DNA of 64,000 nt from Glaciimonas soli (lineage in GTDB: Bacteria; Pseudomonadota; Gammaproteobacteria; Burkholderiales; Burkholderiaceae_D): positions 372,001 through 436,000 of the forward strand of contig NZ_WINI01000003.1 in NCBI RefSeq assembly GCF_009497155.1, read 5' to 3'. Shown here piece by piece: positions 52,317-60,447 of this stretch. Position numbers and translations under genes: made by a program. The notes beneath the pieces are model-generated. The model made no database searches and had not been told where the DNA came from. It saw only the letters and a list, made by a program, of their open reading frames with translations. Numbering within the stretch: the first letter of the stretch is position 1; every line of letters starts with the position of its first letter.

Positions 52317-52919
52317 TTATTTCTTACGGAACCGAAACACCGCCAAACTACCGCGCCAATTTGGCAGGAAGGTAACCGGCTGACCATCATGCAATGCCAC
52401 ACATTCCAGCACTTCCAGCCCGACATCGTTGGCCAATTGCTCAAAATCCTTGATCGTTGCACAACGCAAGTTGGGCGTGTCATACCATTCATATGGCAAG
52501 GTTTTTGAGACTGGCATACGACCACGCAACAGCGCGACACGATGTGGCCAGTAAGCGAAATTGGGGAACGACACAATCGCCTCACGTCCCACGCGGGCAA
52601 TTTCACGCAAGACACCTTCGACGTCTTTCATCATTTGCAATGCGGACAAGCACAATACGGTGTCGAAGGTGTTATCGCCAAACATCGCCATTCCCGATTC
52701 CAGATCCTGTTGAATCACGGAGACGTCGCGGGCGATGCAAGCGGGGATTTTTGCATCGTCGATTTCCATGCCGTAACCGGCGCACTGTTTATCTGTTTGC
52801 AAATAGTTCAGCATCACACCGTCGCCGCAACCCAAATCGAGTACTTGTGATTCGCCACGTATCCAATGGGCGATAAATGCCAGATCAGGGCGAAGTTGAC
52901 TTAGTTGTTCAAAATTCAT
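52317..52919 (-). CDS. metW: Methionine biosynthesis protein MetW
   Basis: A 200-residue class I SAM-dependent methyltransferase fold with [15 protein letters not shown] (motif I). MetW accompanies MetX in proteobacteria and is required for or enhances homoserine acetylation; its own reaction is not settled. The start overlaps the metX stop (ATGA at 52916-52919), the standard metX-metW arrangement, and both are under the leader RNA upstream of metX. Confidence 0.95.
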   Translation of the reverse strand: MNFEQLSQLRPDLAFIAHWIRGESQVLDLGCGDGVMLNYLQTDKQCAGYGMEIDDAKIPACIARDVSVIQQDLESGMAMFGDNTFDTVLCLSALQMMKDVEGVLREIARVGREAIVSFPNFAYWPHRVALLRGRMPVSKTLPYEWYDTPNLRCATIKDFEQLANDVGLEVLECVALHDGQPVTFLPNWRGSLAVFRFRKK

Positions 52920-54136
52920 GCGTTTGCTCCAGCGATGATGCTTGCTTGTGTTGCCACGTGTGCGGATGGTGCAGCCGGCGTTTTTTTGTGGCCATGCGCA
53001 TTCTTAAGGTTGTTATTGAGCTCGTGCCAGACACGGTTGTAGTATTCCCGCACCACATTCTGATAACGTTCATCTTCTAACAAGAAAGCATCATGACCAT
53101 GCGGCGCGTCGATTTCGGCGTAGCTGACGCGGCGTTTATTACTGACCAGCGCCTGCACGATTTCGCGGCTGCGTTCTGGCGAAAAACGCCAATCGGTCAT
53201 AAAGGAGACGACTAAAAATTCAGCCTGTGTTTTTTCCAATGCCCGATTGAGATCGCCGTCAAATTCCGCAGCAGGATCAAAATAATCCAGGGCTTTGGTA
53301 ATTAACAGATAAGTATTGGCATCAAAATATTCAGAAAATTTATCGCCTTGATAACGCAGGTATGATTCGATTTCAAAGTCGACACCGAAACCAAATTGAT
53401 AGCTGCCAGAACGCAGGTCACGGCCAAATTTCTCAGCCATGTCGTCATCCGACAAATAGGTGATATGTCCCACCATACGCGCTACGCGCAAACCATTTTT
53501 GGGGACGACTCCATGCGCGTAATAATCACCGCCATGAAAATCGGGATCGGTCAGAATCGCCTGACGGGCAACGTCATTGAAGGCGATATTTTGGGCGGAT
53601 AGTTTCGGGGTGGAGGCAATCACCACGCAATGGCGCAATCGCTCTGGATACAGCGTACTCCACGCCAACGCTTGCATACCGCCCAGTGAACCACCCATCA
53701 CTGCCGCAAATTGCGTGATGCCAAGTGCATCGGCCAGGCGCGCTTGTGCTTGTACCCAATCCTCCACCGTCACCACCGGGAAATTAGCGCCATATGGTTT
53801 GCCCGTTGCTGGATCGCTATGCATAGGCCCGGTCGAACCAAAACACGATCCCAGATTATTGACGCCGATAACAAAGAATTTATTCGTATCCAAAGACTTG
53901 CCTGGGCCCACCATGTTGTCCCACCAACCAACACTTTTGGGATCGTCGGCATAGCGACCAGCAACGTGATGAGATGCGTTCAAGGCATGACACACCAGCA
54001 CCGCATTGGATTTATCAGCATTCAAGGTGCCGTAAGTTTCATAAACCAGTGTGTAATCCGCCAGCGACGCACCGCTTTGTAGCTTGAGCGGTGTCGCAAA
54101 TTGCATGGATTGAGGAGCAACGATTGCTGTGGACAT
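52916..54136 (-). CDS. metX: Homoserine O-acetyltransferase
   Basis: A 406-residue alpha/beta-hydrolase-fold acyltransferase that activates homoserine for sulfhydrylation in methionine synthesis. The nucleophile elbow GGSLGGMQ puts Ser150 at the active site; [12 protein letters not shown] (about 103-114) is the substrate loop, and [10 protein letters not shown] contains the His. Some proteobacterial MetX proteins use succinyl-CoA; the donor is not certain from sequence alone. Preceded by a promoter, a SAM-II-like riboswitch and an intrinsic terminator, so it is expected to be shut off by SAM. Confidence 0.95.
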   Translation of the reverse strand: MSTAIVAPQSMQFATPLKLQSGASLADYTLVYETYGTLNADKSNAVLVCHALNASHHVAGRYADDPKSVGWWDNMVGPGKSLDTNKFFVIGVNNLGSCFGSTGPMHSDPATGKPYGANFPVVTVEDWVQAQARLADALGITQFAAVMGGSLGGMQALAWSTLYPERLRHCVVIASTPKLSAQNIAFNDVARQAILTDPDFHGGDYYAHGVVPKNGLRVARMVGHITYLSDDDMAEKFGRDLRSGSYQFGFGVDFEIESYLRYQGDKFSEYFDANTYLLITKALDYFDPAAEFDGDLNRALEKTQAEFLVVSFMTDWRFSPERSREIVQALVSNKRRVSYAEIDAPHGHDAFLLEDERYQNVVREYYNRVWHELNNNLKNAHGHKKTPAAPSAHVATQASIIAGANA

Positions 54137-54151
54137 GATGGCTAGGTATAA

Positions 54152-54193
54152 AAATAAAAAAGCCCGAGGGCCAAAGTTGATAGGCGTCGGGCT
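54152..54193 (-). terminator. Attenuator terminator before metX
   Basis: AGCCCGA / TCGGGCT stem (54161-54167 with 54187-54193), followed on the minus strand by TTTTTTATTT. It ends about 15 bases before the metX start, so termination would prevent metX-metW-alkA expression. Confidence 0.85.
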
Positions 54194-54220
54194 AAATCAG
54201 GCTTGTGTATCACATCATTC

Positions 54221-54313
54221 CAAGCTCGCTTTAGCCGTATTTATTCGGCACCTTGTTAAGGTGCCTTGCGCCCGCAAGCTGAAGTTGTTAAACAACCATT
54301 CAAATCGGCGCTG
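54221..54313 (-). promoter_or_regulatory. SAM-II-like riboswitch
   Basis: On the minus strand in order: P1 5' strand GCGCC (54308-54312), GAUUUGA (54300-54306), a hairpin GUUGU/ACAAC, AGCUUGC (54274-54280), P1 3' strand GGCGC, an 8-bp hairpin GGCACCUU/AAGGUGCC (54247-54265), AAUAAAU...GGCUAAA (54230-54245), then GCGAGCU (54223-54229). AGCUUGC and GCGAGCU pair over seven positions to close the SAM-II H-type pseudoknot. GAUUUGA and AAUAAAU...GCUAAA match the SAM-II conserved nucleotides. Two extra hairpins enlarge the usual compact form. Confidence 0.8.
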
Positions 54314-54383
54314 TTGTATTACTTGTGTTTTTTACTTGTATTTCACTTGCTGATTTACTTATTCAGCCAGCAAATAAGTATCT

Positions 54384-54412
54384 AGGATAGCTAAATCTTC
54401 GGAAAGCGTCAA
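54384..54412 (-). promoter_or_regulatory. metX promoter
   Basis: TTGACG (54407-54412) and TATCCT (54384-54389) on the minus strand with 17-base spacing. Transcription would start near 54376 and give a leader of about 240 bases. Confidence 0.65.
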
Positions 54413-54426
54413 ACCCCAACTTCTCG

Positions 54427-56184
54427 TTAATACACCAACTCACGCATGCACTGCACCGCTTCCGCAATTGCACTTGGCTCAGTTGAACGCAAAATCTTTT
54501 TCGTTTGCAGCGTCAGGCTATCTAAATTGCTATTCAAAATTTCCTGTTTCACCGATAGCAAATGTGTTGGGTCCATCGAAAATTCCAGCAAACCCATGCC
54601 GAGTAACAAACGTGTGTATTTGATATCGCCGGCCATCTCACCGCAGACCGATACCGGGATCTCGGCTTTACGCGCCTGGGCGATCACGCTAGCCAATAGG
54701 AACAATACCGCCGGATGCAACGGATTGTACAAATGGGAGACTTCATGATCAACGCGATCAATCGCCAATGTGTATTGAATCAAGTCATTGGTGCCTATCG
54801 ACAGAAAATCCATACGCTTGATGAACATCGGCAGTGCTAATGCGGCAGCAGGAATTTCTATCATTGCACCAATCTGTATACTTTCATCAAAGCGGATTTT
54901 TTCATCGCGCAATTGTTGTTTGGCCTGCGCGATCAGCGATAGGGTTTGATCAATTTCAAATGCATGTGCCAGCATCGGAATCAGCAATTTGACTGGGCCA
55001 AAAGCGGAAGCGCGCAAAATCGCACGCAACTGCGTTAAGAATAATTGCGGCTCAGCCAGACAATAACGAATTGCACGTAAGCCTAGCGCTGGATTTAAAG
55101 CGGTCTGTTCCGCCGTGTCCAATGGTTTGTCAGCACCGACATCTAGCGTACGAATCGTGACTGGACGGCCTTTCATGGCGACGACGGCAAACTTATACGC
55201 GCTAAATTGCTCTTCCTCGGTTGGCAATTCCTGTTTCTCGTCTATGCGGCCCATGAACAAAAATTCTGAGCGAAACAAGCCAACGCCATGCGCACCGGAC
55301 TCCATCGCATGCTTGCAATCTTCCGGTAATTCGATATTAGCGAGCAGCGTAATTTCTGTACCGTCGCGCGTGATCGCCGGTAATTTTTTAATCTTGCCGA
55401 GTTTTTTACGATCGCGCGCGTGCTGTGCCTGACGTTCACGATATTGCATTAGCACCAGCGGTGATGGATCAACAATCACCACACCGCCATCGCCGTCAAT
55501 GATGACCCAGTCATCTTGCAAAATCAGCTGTGAGGCGTTATCCATACCAACTGCAGCCGGAATATCCAAGCTACGGGCAACAATCGCGGTGTGCGAATTC
55601 TGTCCGCCTAAATCCGTCACGAAACCGGCAAAAGCGCGGTCACGAAATTGCAGCATATCGGCCGGTGAAATATCGTGCGCGACGACGATGATATTTGGTT
55701 GAGAACTGTCTTCGCCATCAATTTCTGGCAGCGCAGTGGCGGTGCCCGTTAACACTTTGAGCAGGCGTTCGCCGACTTGCTGCACATCGGTTTTGCGCTC
55801 GCGTAGATAGGGATCTTCAATTTCGTCAAACTGCGCTGATACTTCTTCAATCTGCGTGACTAACGCCCACTCAGCGTTGTATTGACGATGACGAATAATA
55901 TCAACCGGCATTTCCGCCAGCATCGGATCGGCAAGAATCAGCGTATGCACATCAATGAACGCACCTAGTTCTGCTGGTGAATCTTTGGGCAAGTCACGAC
56001 GTATCGTTTGCAGTTCTTCACGGACTGCTTCTACCGCATCACGGAAACGCAGAACTTCTGCTTCTACCTGCGTTTCGGCAACCAGATAATGCTTCACATC
56101 CAACGCCGCTGGTGTCAATAAATGCGCTCGACCAACCGCAATACCACGGGAAACCGGAATGCCATGTAAGGTAAAAGATGCCAT
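54427..56184 (-). CDS. ptsI: PTS enzyme I
   Basis: A 585-residue phosphoenolpyruvate-protein phosphotransferase that takes phosphate from PEP onto His198 (GGQNSHTAIVARS) and passes it to HPr. The PEP-binding domain shows LFRSEFLFMGR and the C-terminal active-site Cys in VSVCGEMAGD. Length is typical. It follows ptsH by eight bases and the EIIA gene. There is no EIIB or EIIC in the window, as is common for betaproteobacteria with a regulatory PTS. Confidence 0.97.
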   Translation of the reverse strand: MASFTLHGIPVSRGIAVGRAHLLTPAALDVKHYLVAETQVEAEVLRFRDAVEAVREELQTIRRDLPKDSPAELGAFIDVHTLILADPMLAEMPVDIIRHRQYNAEWALVTQIEEVSAQFDEIEDPYLRERKTDVQQVGERLLKVLTGTATALPEIDGEDSSQPNIIVVAHDISPADMLQFRDRAFAGFVTDLGGQNSHTAIVARSLDIPAAVGMDNASQLILQDDWVIIDGDGGVVIVDPSPLVLMQYRERQAQHARDRKKLGKIKKLPAITRDGTEITLLANIELPEDCKHAMESGAHGVGLFRSEFLFMGRIDEKQELPTEEEQFSAYKFAVVAMKGRPVTIRTLDVGADKPLDTAEQTALNPALGLRAIRYCLAEPQLFLTQLRAILRASAFGPVKLLIPMLAHAFEIDQTLSLIAQAKQQLRDEKIRFDESIQIGAMIEIPAAALALPMFIKRMDFLSIGTNDLIQYTLAIDRVDHEVSHLYNPLHPAVLFLLASVIAQARKAEIPVSVCGEMAGDIKYTRLLLGMGLLEFSMDPTHLLSVKQEILNSNLDSLTLQTKKILRSTEPSAIAEAVQCMRELVY

Positions 56185-56192
56185 GGTTCAGC

Positions 56193-56462
56193 CTACTCGC
56201 CTTCGCCAAACTTATCCTGAATTAACTGAAACAGCGCATCGAAACATTCTTTTTCGTCGACACCTTCAGCTTCTAATAAAACCGTGGTGCCTTTTCCTGC
56301 TGCCAACATCATGACGCCCATAATGGATTTGGCGTTGACGCGGCGTTTGTTGCGAGTCATCCAGACTTCGCTTTTAAATTTGCTCGCCAGTTGCGTAAAT
56401 TTGGCCGACGCTCGCGCATGCAGGCCAAGTTTGTTGATGATTTCGATTTCTTGTTGAATCAT
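56193..56462 (-). CDS. ptsH: HPr phosphocarrier protein
   Basis: An 89-residue HPr. His15 in KLGLHARAS is the phospho-acceptor from enzyme I; Ser46 in NAKSIMGV is the residue that HPr kinase/phosphorylase modifies in organisms that have it, including betaproteobacteria. Order EIIA-ptsH-ptsI on one strand. Confidence 0.97.
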   Translation of the reverse strand: MIQQEIEIINKLGLHARASAKFTQLASKFKSEVWMTRNKRRVNAKSIMGVMMLAAGKGTTVLLEAEGVDEKECFDALFQLIQDKFGEGE

Positions 56463-56543
56463 AAGTTGGTCTTTTTAGTTTTATTCAATACTGCGTTAGT
56501 TTAAAGATTCGTTTAAAGATTCGTTTTAAAAATGAATGACTTA

Positions 56544-56948
56544 TTAATGCGCAACCCGCACTCGATTATCAACCCGCACGGCGCCACCCTGACCACCAGC
56601 TAACGCCATTTCGGTGACCACGTCCAACGTATCATTGCGGTAAGTCAACGCACGCAATAGCATCGGCAAACTGACCCCGGCAATCACTTGCGTCTGATTG
56701 AGGCTGCAAAAGGGTAGAGTGCAATTGGATGGTGTGCCGCCCATGACATCGGTAATAACCAACACGCCACTGCCATCGTCTAGCCGTTTCACCGCAGCTC
56801 TTGCGAGCATCTGCACTTCTTCAATATTCTGATCGGCGATCACATCAATTGCTTCGACACGTTCTGGCGCTTGTCGAAATACATGTGACGCAGCGGCGAG
56901 AAAAGCCTGACCGAGAGGAGCGTGAGTTAATAAAAGTATGCCAACCAT
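56544..56948 (-). CDS. PTS mannose-type EIIA component
   Basis: A 134-residue EIIA of the mannose/sorbose superfamily. The start is ATG 56948 (MVGILLLTHAPLGQ), although the frame is open from a TTG at 56963. The phospho-acceptor is His9 in LLTHAPLG; DVMGGTPSN is the second family block. With no cognate permease nearby it is likely a regulatory output of the phosphorelay, as in related genomes where it follows gshA-gshB. Confidence 0.92.
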   Translation of the reverse strand: MVGILLLTHAPLGQAFLAAASHVFRQAPERVEAIDVIADQNIEEVQMLARAAVKRLDDGSGVLVITDVMGGTPSNCTLPFCSLNQTQVIAGVSLPMLLRALTYRNDTLDVVTEMALAGGQGGAVRVDNRVRVAH

Positions 56949-57013
56949 AATATTTAGTACCAAACCCGCTGTGCGGATGAATTTAACTGATTAATGCAAC
57001 TTAATAAGACAGC

Positions 57014-57976
57014 TTAATGCGATTTGGATGCCGCAGCTTCCAATTTATTCACGAACAACTCAGCAACGTTAAAGCCCGTTTGTTGCGTAATCTCTTGAAA
57101 ACAGGTCGGGCTGGTGACATTGACTTCCGTCAGACAGGCACCGATCACATCTAATCCTACCAGTAACAGCCCACGCGCTGCTAACACGGGGCCAAGTGTT
57201 TCACCAATTTCACGTTCACGTGATGTAATCGGCTGCGCGACACCCAATCCACCAGCAGCCAAATTACCACGCACCTCTGTACCTTGTGGTATCCGTGCCA
57301 AAGTAAATGGCACGACTTCACCGCCAATCACGAGTACCCGTTTATCACCGGCTGTAATTTCCGGGATAAAACGCTGAATCATGATGGTTTGATGACCGTT
57401 ATGCGTCAATGTTTCGATAATCGAACCCAGATTCATGCCATCGGCTTTGACGCGGAAAATCCCGACTCCACCCATACCATCAAGCGGCTTGAGAATTACA
57501 TCCTGATGCTCTTCGTGGAAAGCTCTTAAACGTGCAGCATCACGCGTCACCAGCGTTGGCGAAGTAAATTGCGGGAACTGCGCAATTGCCAATTTTTCAT
57601 TGTGATCGCGTATCGCTTGCGGTTTGTTGAAAACCTGCGCACCTTGCTTTTCCGCTAACTCCAGCAAATACGTGGTGTAGATGTATTCCATGTCGAACGG
57701 TGGATCTTTGCGCAATACGATCGCATCAAACTCCGACAAAAACATTGCCTTCGCTACATCAGCGCGATACCAGGCCTTGCTGTATTTGCTTTGATCATCA
57801 GTGAATGTGATTTTTTTGACATTGGCCGTGACCACGCCATTTTCCAACGCCATGTCGCTTTGCTCAAATGCATAAATCGCATGACCACGCTTGGCCGCTT
57901 CTGCCATCATCGCGTAGGTAGAATCTTTGTAGATTTTAAAGCTATCGAGCGGATCAGCTAAGAATGCGATTTTCAT
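57014..57976 (-). CDS. gshB: Glutathione synthetase
   Basis: A 320-residue ATP-grasp ligase joining gamma-glutamylcysteine and glycine. N-terminal MKIAFLADPLDSFKIYKDST, then the ATP-grasp blocks VILKPLDGMGGVGIFR and FIPEITAGDKRVLVIGG, and the C-terminal VGLDVIGACLTEVNVTSPT. Normal length. It is separated from gshA by an unusual inverted repeat that reaches exactly to the gshA stop. Confidence 0.97.
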   Translation of the reverse strand: MKIAFLADPLDSFKIYKDSTYAMMAEAAKRGHAIYAFEQSDMALENGVVTANVKKITFTDDQSKYSKAWYRADVAKAMFLSEFDAIVLRKDPPFDMEYIYTTYLLELAEKQGAQVFNKPQAIRDHNEKLAIAQFPQFTSPTLVTRDAARLRAFHEEHQDVILKPLDGMGGVGIFRVKADGMNLGSIIETLTHNGHQTIMIQRFIPEITAGDKRVLVIGGEVVPFTLARIPQGTEVRGNLAAGGLGVAQPITSREREIGETLGPVLAARGLLLVGLDVIGACLTEVNVTSPTCFQEITQQTGFNVAELFVNKLEAAASKSH

Positions 57977-58004
57977 TTTTCTTCTCTTCAGTTATTCAAT
58001 TTTT

Positions 58005-58118
58005 GGGTGGTGTCGAAAAACCGTAGCGAGCAAGCCAAGGTCGGGTTTGTGACGCGGAACCGTACGCAGCATCACAAATTCGAGATTGGTTTGCGCAGTA
58101 GGTTTGTCGATGCCACCC
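58005..58118. repeat. Long imperfect inverted repeat between gshA and gshB
   Basis: A 114-base element with ends GGGTGGTGTCGA (58005-58016) and TCGATGCCACCC (58107-58118). The pairing continues inward imperfectly (for example GGGTTTGTGA against TCACAAATTC) to a centre near 58055-58070. Its last base is the first base of the complement of the gshA stop codon. It could be a palindromic mobile repeat or a processing hairpin. Confidence 0.65.
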
Positions 58119-59416
58119 TAGTAAATTTCAGGATTCGGATCAGTCTTTTCCATTTCCAGTGATGCCGCCAATAATGCCAAACGTGCGACTACACCATACA
58201 TATAAAAACGATTCGGTGCAGTAGTGCCAGGCTTGGCGAGCAAATCCGGAAGCGCATGTTGCTGCGCGAAAGCCAGCGGCACGTAATGGGCGCCGGGCGC
58301 GTTCAGATTTTCGTTGATACCGCGATCCGCATGCACCCGATAAAAACCACCAACGACATAGCGATCTATCATGTAGACAACTGGCTCCGCCACCGATTCG
58401 TTGATGTGCTCAAAGGTCGGTACACCTTCTTGAATAATCACGTCGTGGATAGGCAAACCGTCTTTGCCGACTGACATTTTATTGCGTTGTTTCAGATTCA
58501 AATCTTTGATCTGGTTCGCATCAGTAATGCTCATGATGCCCATGCCGCAAGTACCGGCGTCGGCTTTGACAATGACAAACGGCTTTTCTTTGATGCCGTA
58601 TTCCTTGTATTTCTTACGCATCTTGGACAGTAAAGAACTGACGGACGATGCCAGTGCTTCCTCGCCAATATGTTCTTGTAAATTAATCTGATGGCATTTG
58701 GTGAAAAACGGATTCAACATCCACGGATCGACATCCACCAGCTTGGCGAATTTTTTAATCACTTCATCATACGCGGCAAAATGATTGCTCTTGCGGCGCA
58801 CTGCCCATCCAGCATGCAACGGCGGTAGCAGATTTTGTTCATTCAGATTTTCCAGTATCGACGGAATCCCTGAGGACAAATCGTTATTCAGCAAAATGGT
58901 GCAGGGATCAAAATTTTCCAAACCCAAACGACGACCATTGGCCGAGCGCTGCAAAGGCTCTAAAGTGACGCTAGTACCATCTGGCAGCTCCAATGTTTGC
59001 GATTCCGTCACGCCTTCCGTCAGATTGCCAAGACGTACGTGCAAACCGGTTTGGCGGAAAATCTGCATCAATCGGGCAACGTTTTGCAGATAAAAAGTGT
59101 TTTTGGTATGCAATTCCGGCAACAACAGCAAGTTCTTAGCATCCGGACAATATTTTTCTATCGCCGCCATCGCCGCTTGTACTGCCAAAGGCAACATTTC
59201 TGCTGACAAGTTATTAAAGCCGCCAGGAAATAAATTGGTATCTACTGGTGCCAGTTTGAAGCCCGAATTGCGCAAATCGACAGAGCAATAAAACGGTGGG
59301 GTGTGTTCCTGCCATTCCATCCTGAACCAACGCTCAATCGCTGGCGTGGCTGCAAGGATTTTCTTTTCAAGATCAAGTAGCGGGCCGTTCAAGGCCGTGA
59401 CGAGGTGCGGAACCAT
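58118..59416 (-). CDS. gshA: Glutamate-cysteine ligase (proteobacterial type)
   Basis: A 432-residue gamma-glutamylcysteine synthetase of the type found in betaproteobacteria and Acidithiobacillus, unrelated in length to the 518-residue enterobacterial enzyme. Typical blocks are PPFYCSVDLRNSGFKLAPVD, NLFPGGFNNLS and VIVKADAGTCGMGIMSI (the ATP-grasp-like region). It is first in a gshA-gshB-EIIA-ptsH-ptsI string. The 262 bases upstream contain nothing I can support. Confidence 0.93.
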   Translation of the reverse strand: MVPHLVTALNGPLLDLEKKILAATPAIERWFRMEWQEHTPPFYCSVDLRNSGFKLAPVDTNLFPGGFNNLSAEMLPLAVQAAMAAIEKYCPDAKNLLLLPELHTKNTFYLQNVARLMQIFRQTGLHVRLGNLTEGVTESQTLELPDGTSVTLEPLQRSANGRRLGLENFDPCTILLNNDLSSGIPSILENLNEQNLLPPLHAGWAVRRKSNHFAAYDEVIKKFAKLVDVDPWMLNPFFTKCHQINLQEHIGEEALASSVSSLLSKMRKKYKEYGIKEKPFVIVKADAGTCGMGIMSITDANQIKDLNLKQRNKMSVGKDGLPIHDVIIQEGVPTFEHINESVAEPVVYMIDRYVVGGFYRVHADRGINENLNAPGAHYVPLAFAQQHALPDLLAKPGTTAPNRFYMYGVVARLALLAASLEMEKTDPNPEIY

Positions 59417-59678
59417 AAAGATTCTTAAACTTTCTGAGTAAAATGCTTCAGCAAATAATTAAAAATAGGGCATCAATTTTCATGAGCACTTTTAATTCAT
59501 GTTAAGAGCATAAATGATGTTTTTGCTAAAGTAATGCAAAGCAACGGCAAACCCCTGATTTTAGCGGGAAACGCACAATGTTGTCGGATACAGCGACATT
59601 AGCATTGCTATGAGCGGTCTCCGGCCATATCAATATGAGGATAATTTGAAATTTTTAAAGACTTTGTGTAATTGACAA

Positions 59679-60257
59679 TTAACTGAATGGGCGTACGCCA
59701 ATTAGCCAGCCATGCAATACAAAAGCAAATAACGCCCAGAGTACCAACCCAACCACGCTGGGAATAATGTCGCCCATCAGCTTGCCGTTGGCGGAGGCCA
59801 AACCCGCTGCCGGTTCACGGCGTAGTGAAACAGCAAAATCAATCACTGACCACAACAAAAATGCGCCAAACAACACGACTGCTGACAAAGTCCCATTCGC
59901 GAGCAAATGCGCCAACGCCCATAATCCGACGCCCAACACCATAGGATGGCCAACGACTGCTTTGATCCGGCCATTGCGTACATGTGAAGCGGGGAACAAG
60001 ATAAAAGCCAACGCCGTTAATAAACCGGCAAGATGTGGTGCCCAGCGTGGCGGTGTCCATAACCACACCGGTTGTGCCCGCGCAATGCCATAACCCCAGA
60101 TGATCACGACGATGCCGATCAGTGCTGTCACCGAGAACAGCATTTTCCATTTATTCGGACCCATGCGCGCAATCTGCGCGGTACGCCAGTCATTGGCAAA
60201 AATGCGTATGGAATGTATTCCTAAAAAAATCACTAAGCCAAGTATTAGTAATGCCAT
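59679..60257 (-). CDS. NnrU family membrane protein
   Basis: A 192-residue protein of the NnrU family, with about six hydrophobic helices. The start at 60257 is fixed by a GGGAG ribosome binding site; the frame is open to 60284. The typical opening MALLILGLVIFLGIHSIRIF and the RNGRIKAVVGHPMVLGVGLW block are present. NnrU is genetically linked to nitric-oxide/nitrite metabolism in some bacteria, but most homologues lie elsewhere and its function is open. It lies downstream of amtB beyond a bidirectional terminator. Confidence 0.85.
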   Translation of the reverse strand: MALLILGLVIFLGIHSIRIFANDWRTAQIARMGPNKWKMLFSVTALIGIVVIIWGYGIARAQPVWLWTPPRWAPHLAGLLTALAFILFPASHVRNGRIKAVVGHPMVLGVGLWALAHLLANGTLSAVVLFGAFLLWSVIDFAVSLRREPAAGLASANGKLMGDIIPSVVGLVLWALFAFVLHGWLIGVRPFS

Positions 60258-60346
60258 TTGATCTCCCGGAAAAGAGTTGCTCATGGATTATCAAGTCTCA
60301 TCTTGGCCGAATACTTGAAACACAAACGACCTGGCTCCCATCATAC

Positions 60347-60376
60347 AAAAAGCGCCCTGACTAAGGGCGCTTTTTT
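60347..60376. terminator. Bidirectional terminator after amtB
   Basis: AAAAAGCGCCCT pairs with AGGGCGCTTTTT around a GACTA loop, flanked by A and T runs so that it works on both strands. It closes the torF-glnK-amtB unit. Confidence 0.88.
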
Positions 60377-60447
60377 GATGAAGAATGACTTTACCCCACC
60401 ATTTCCCTTGCATCAGGAAAATGGTCAGATGTCACTATGCTCATACA

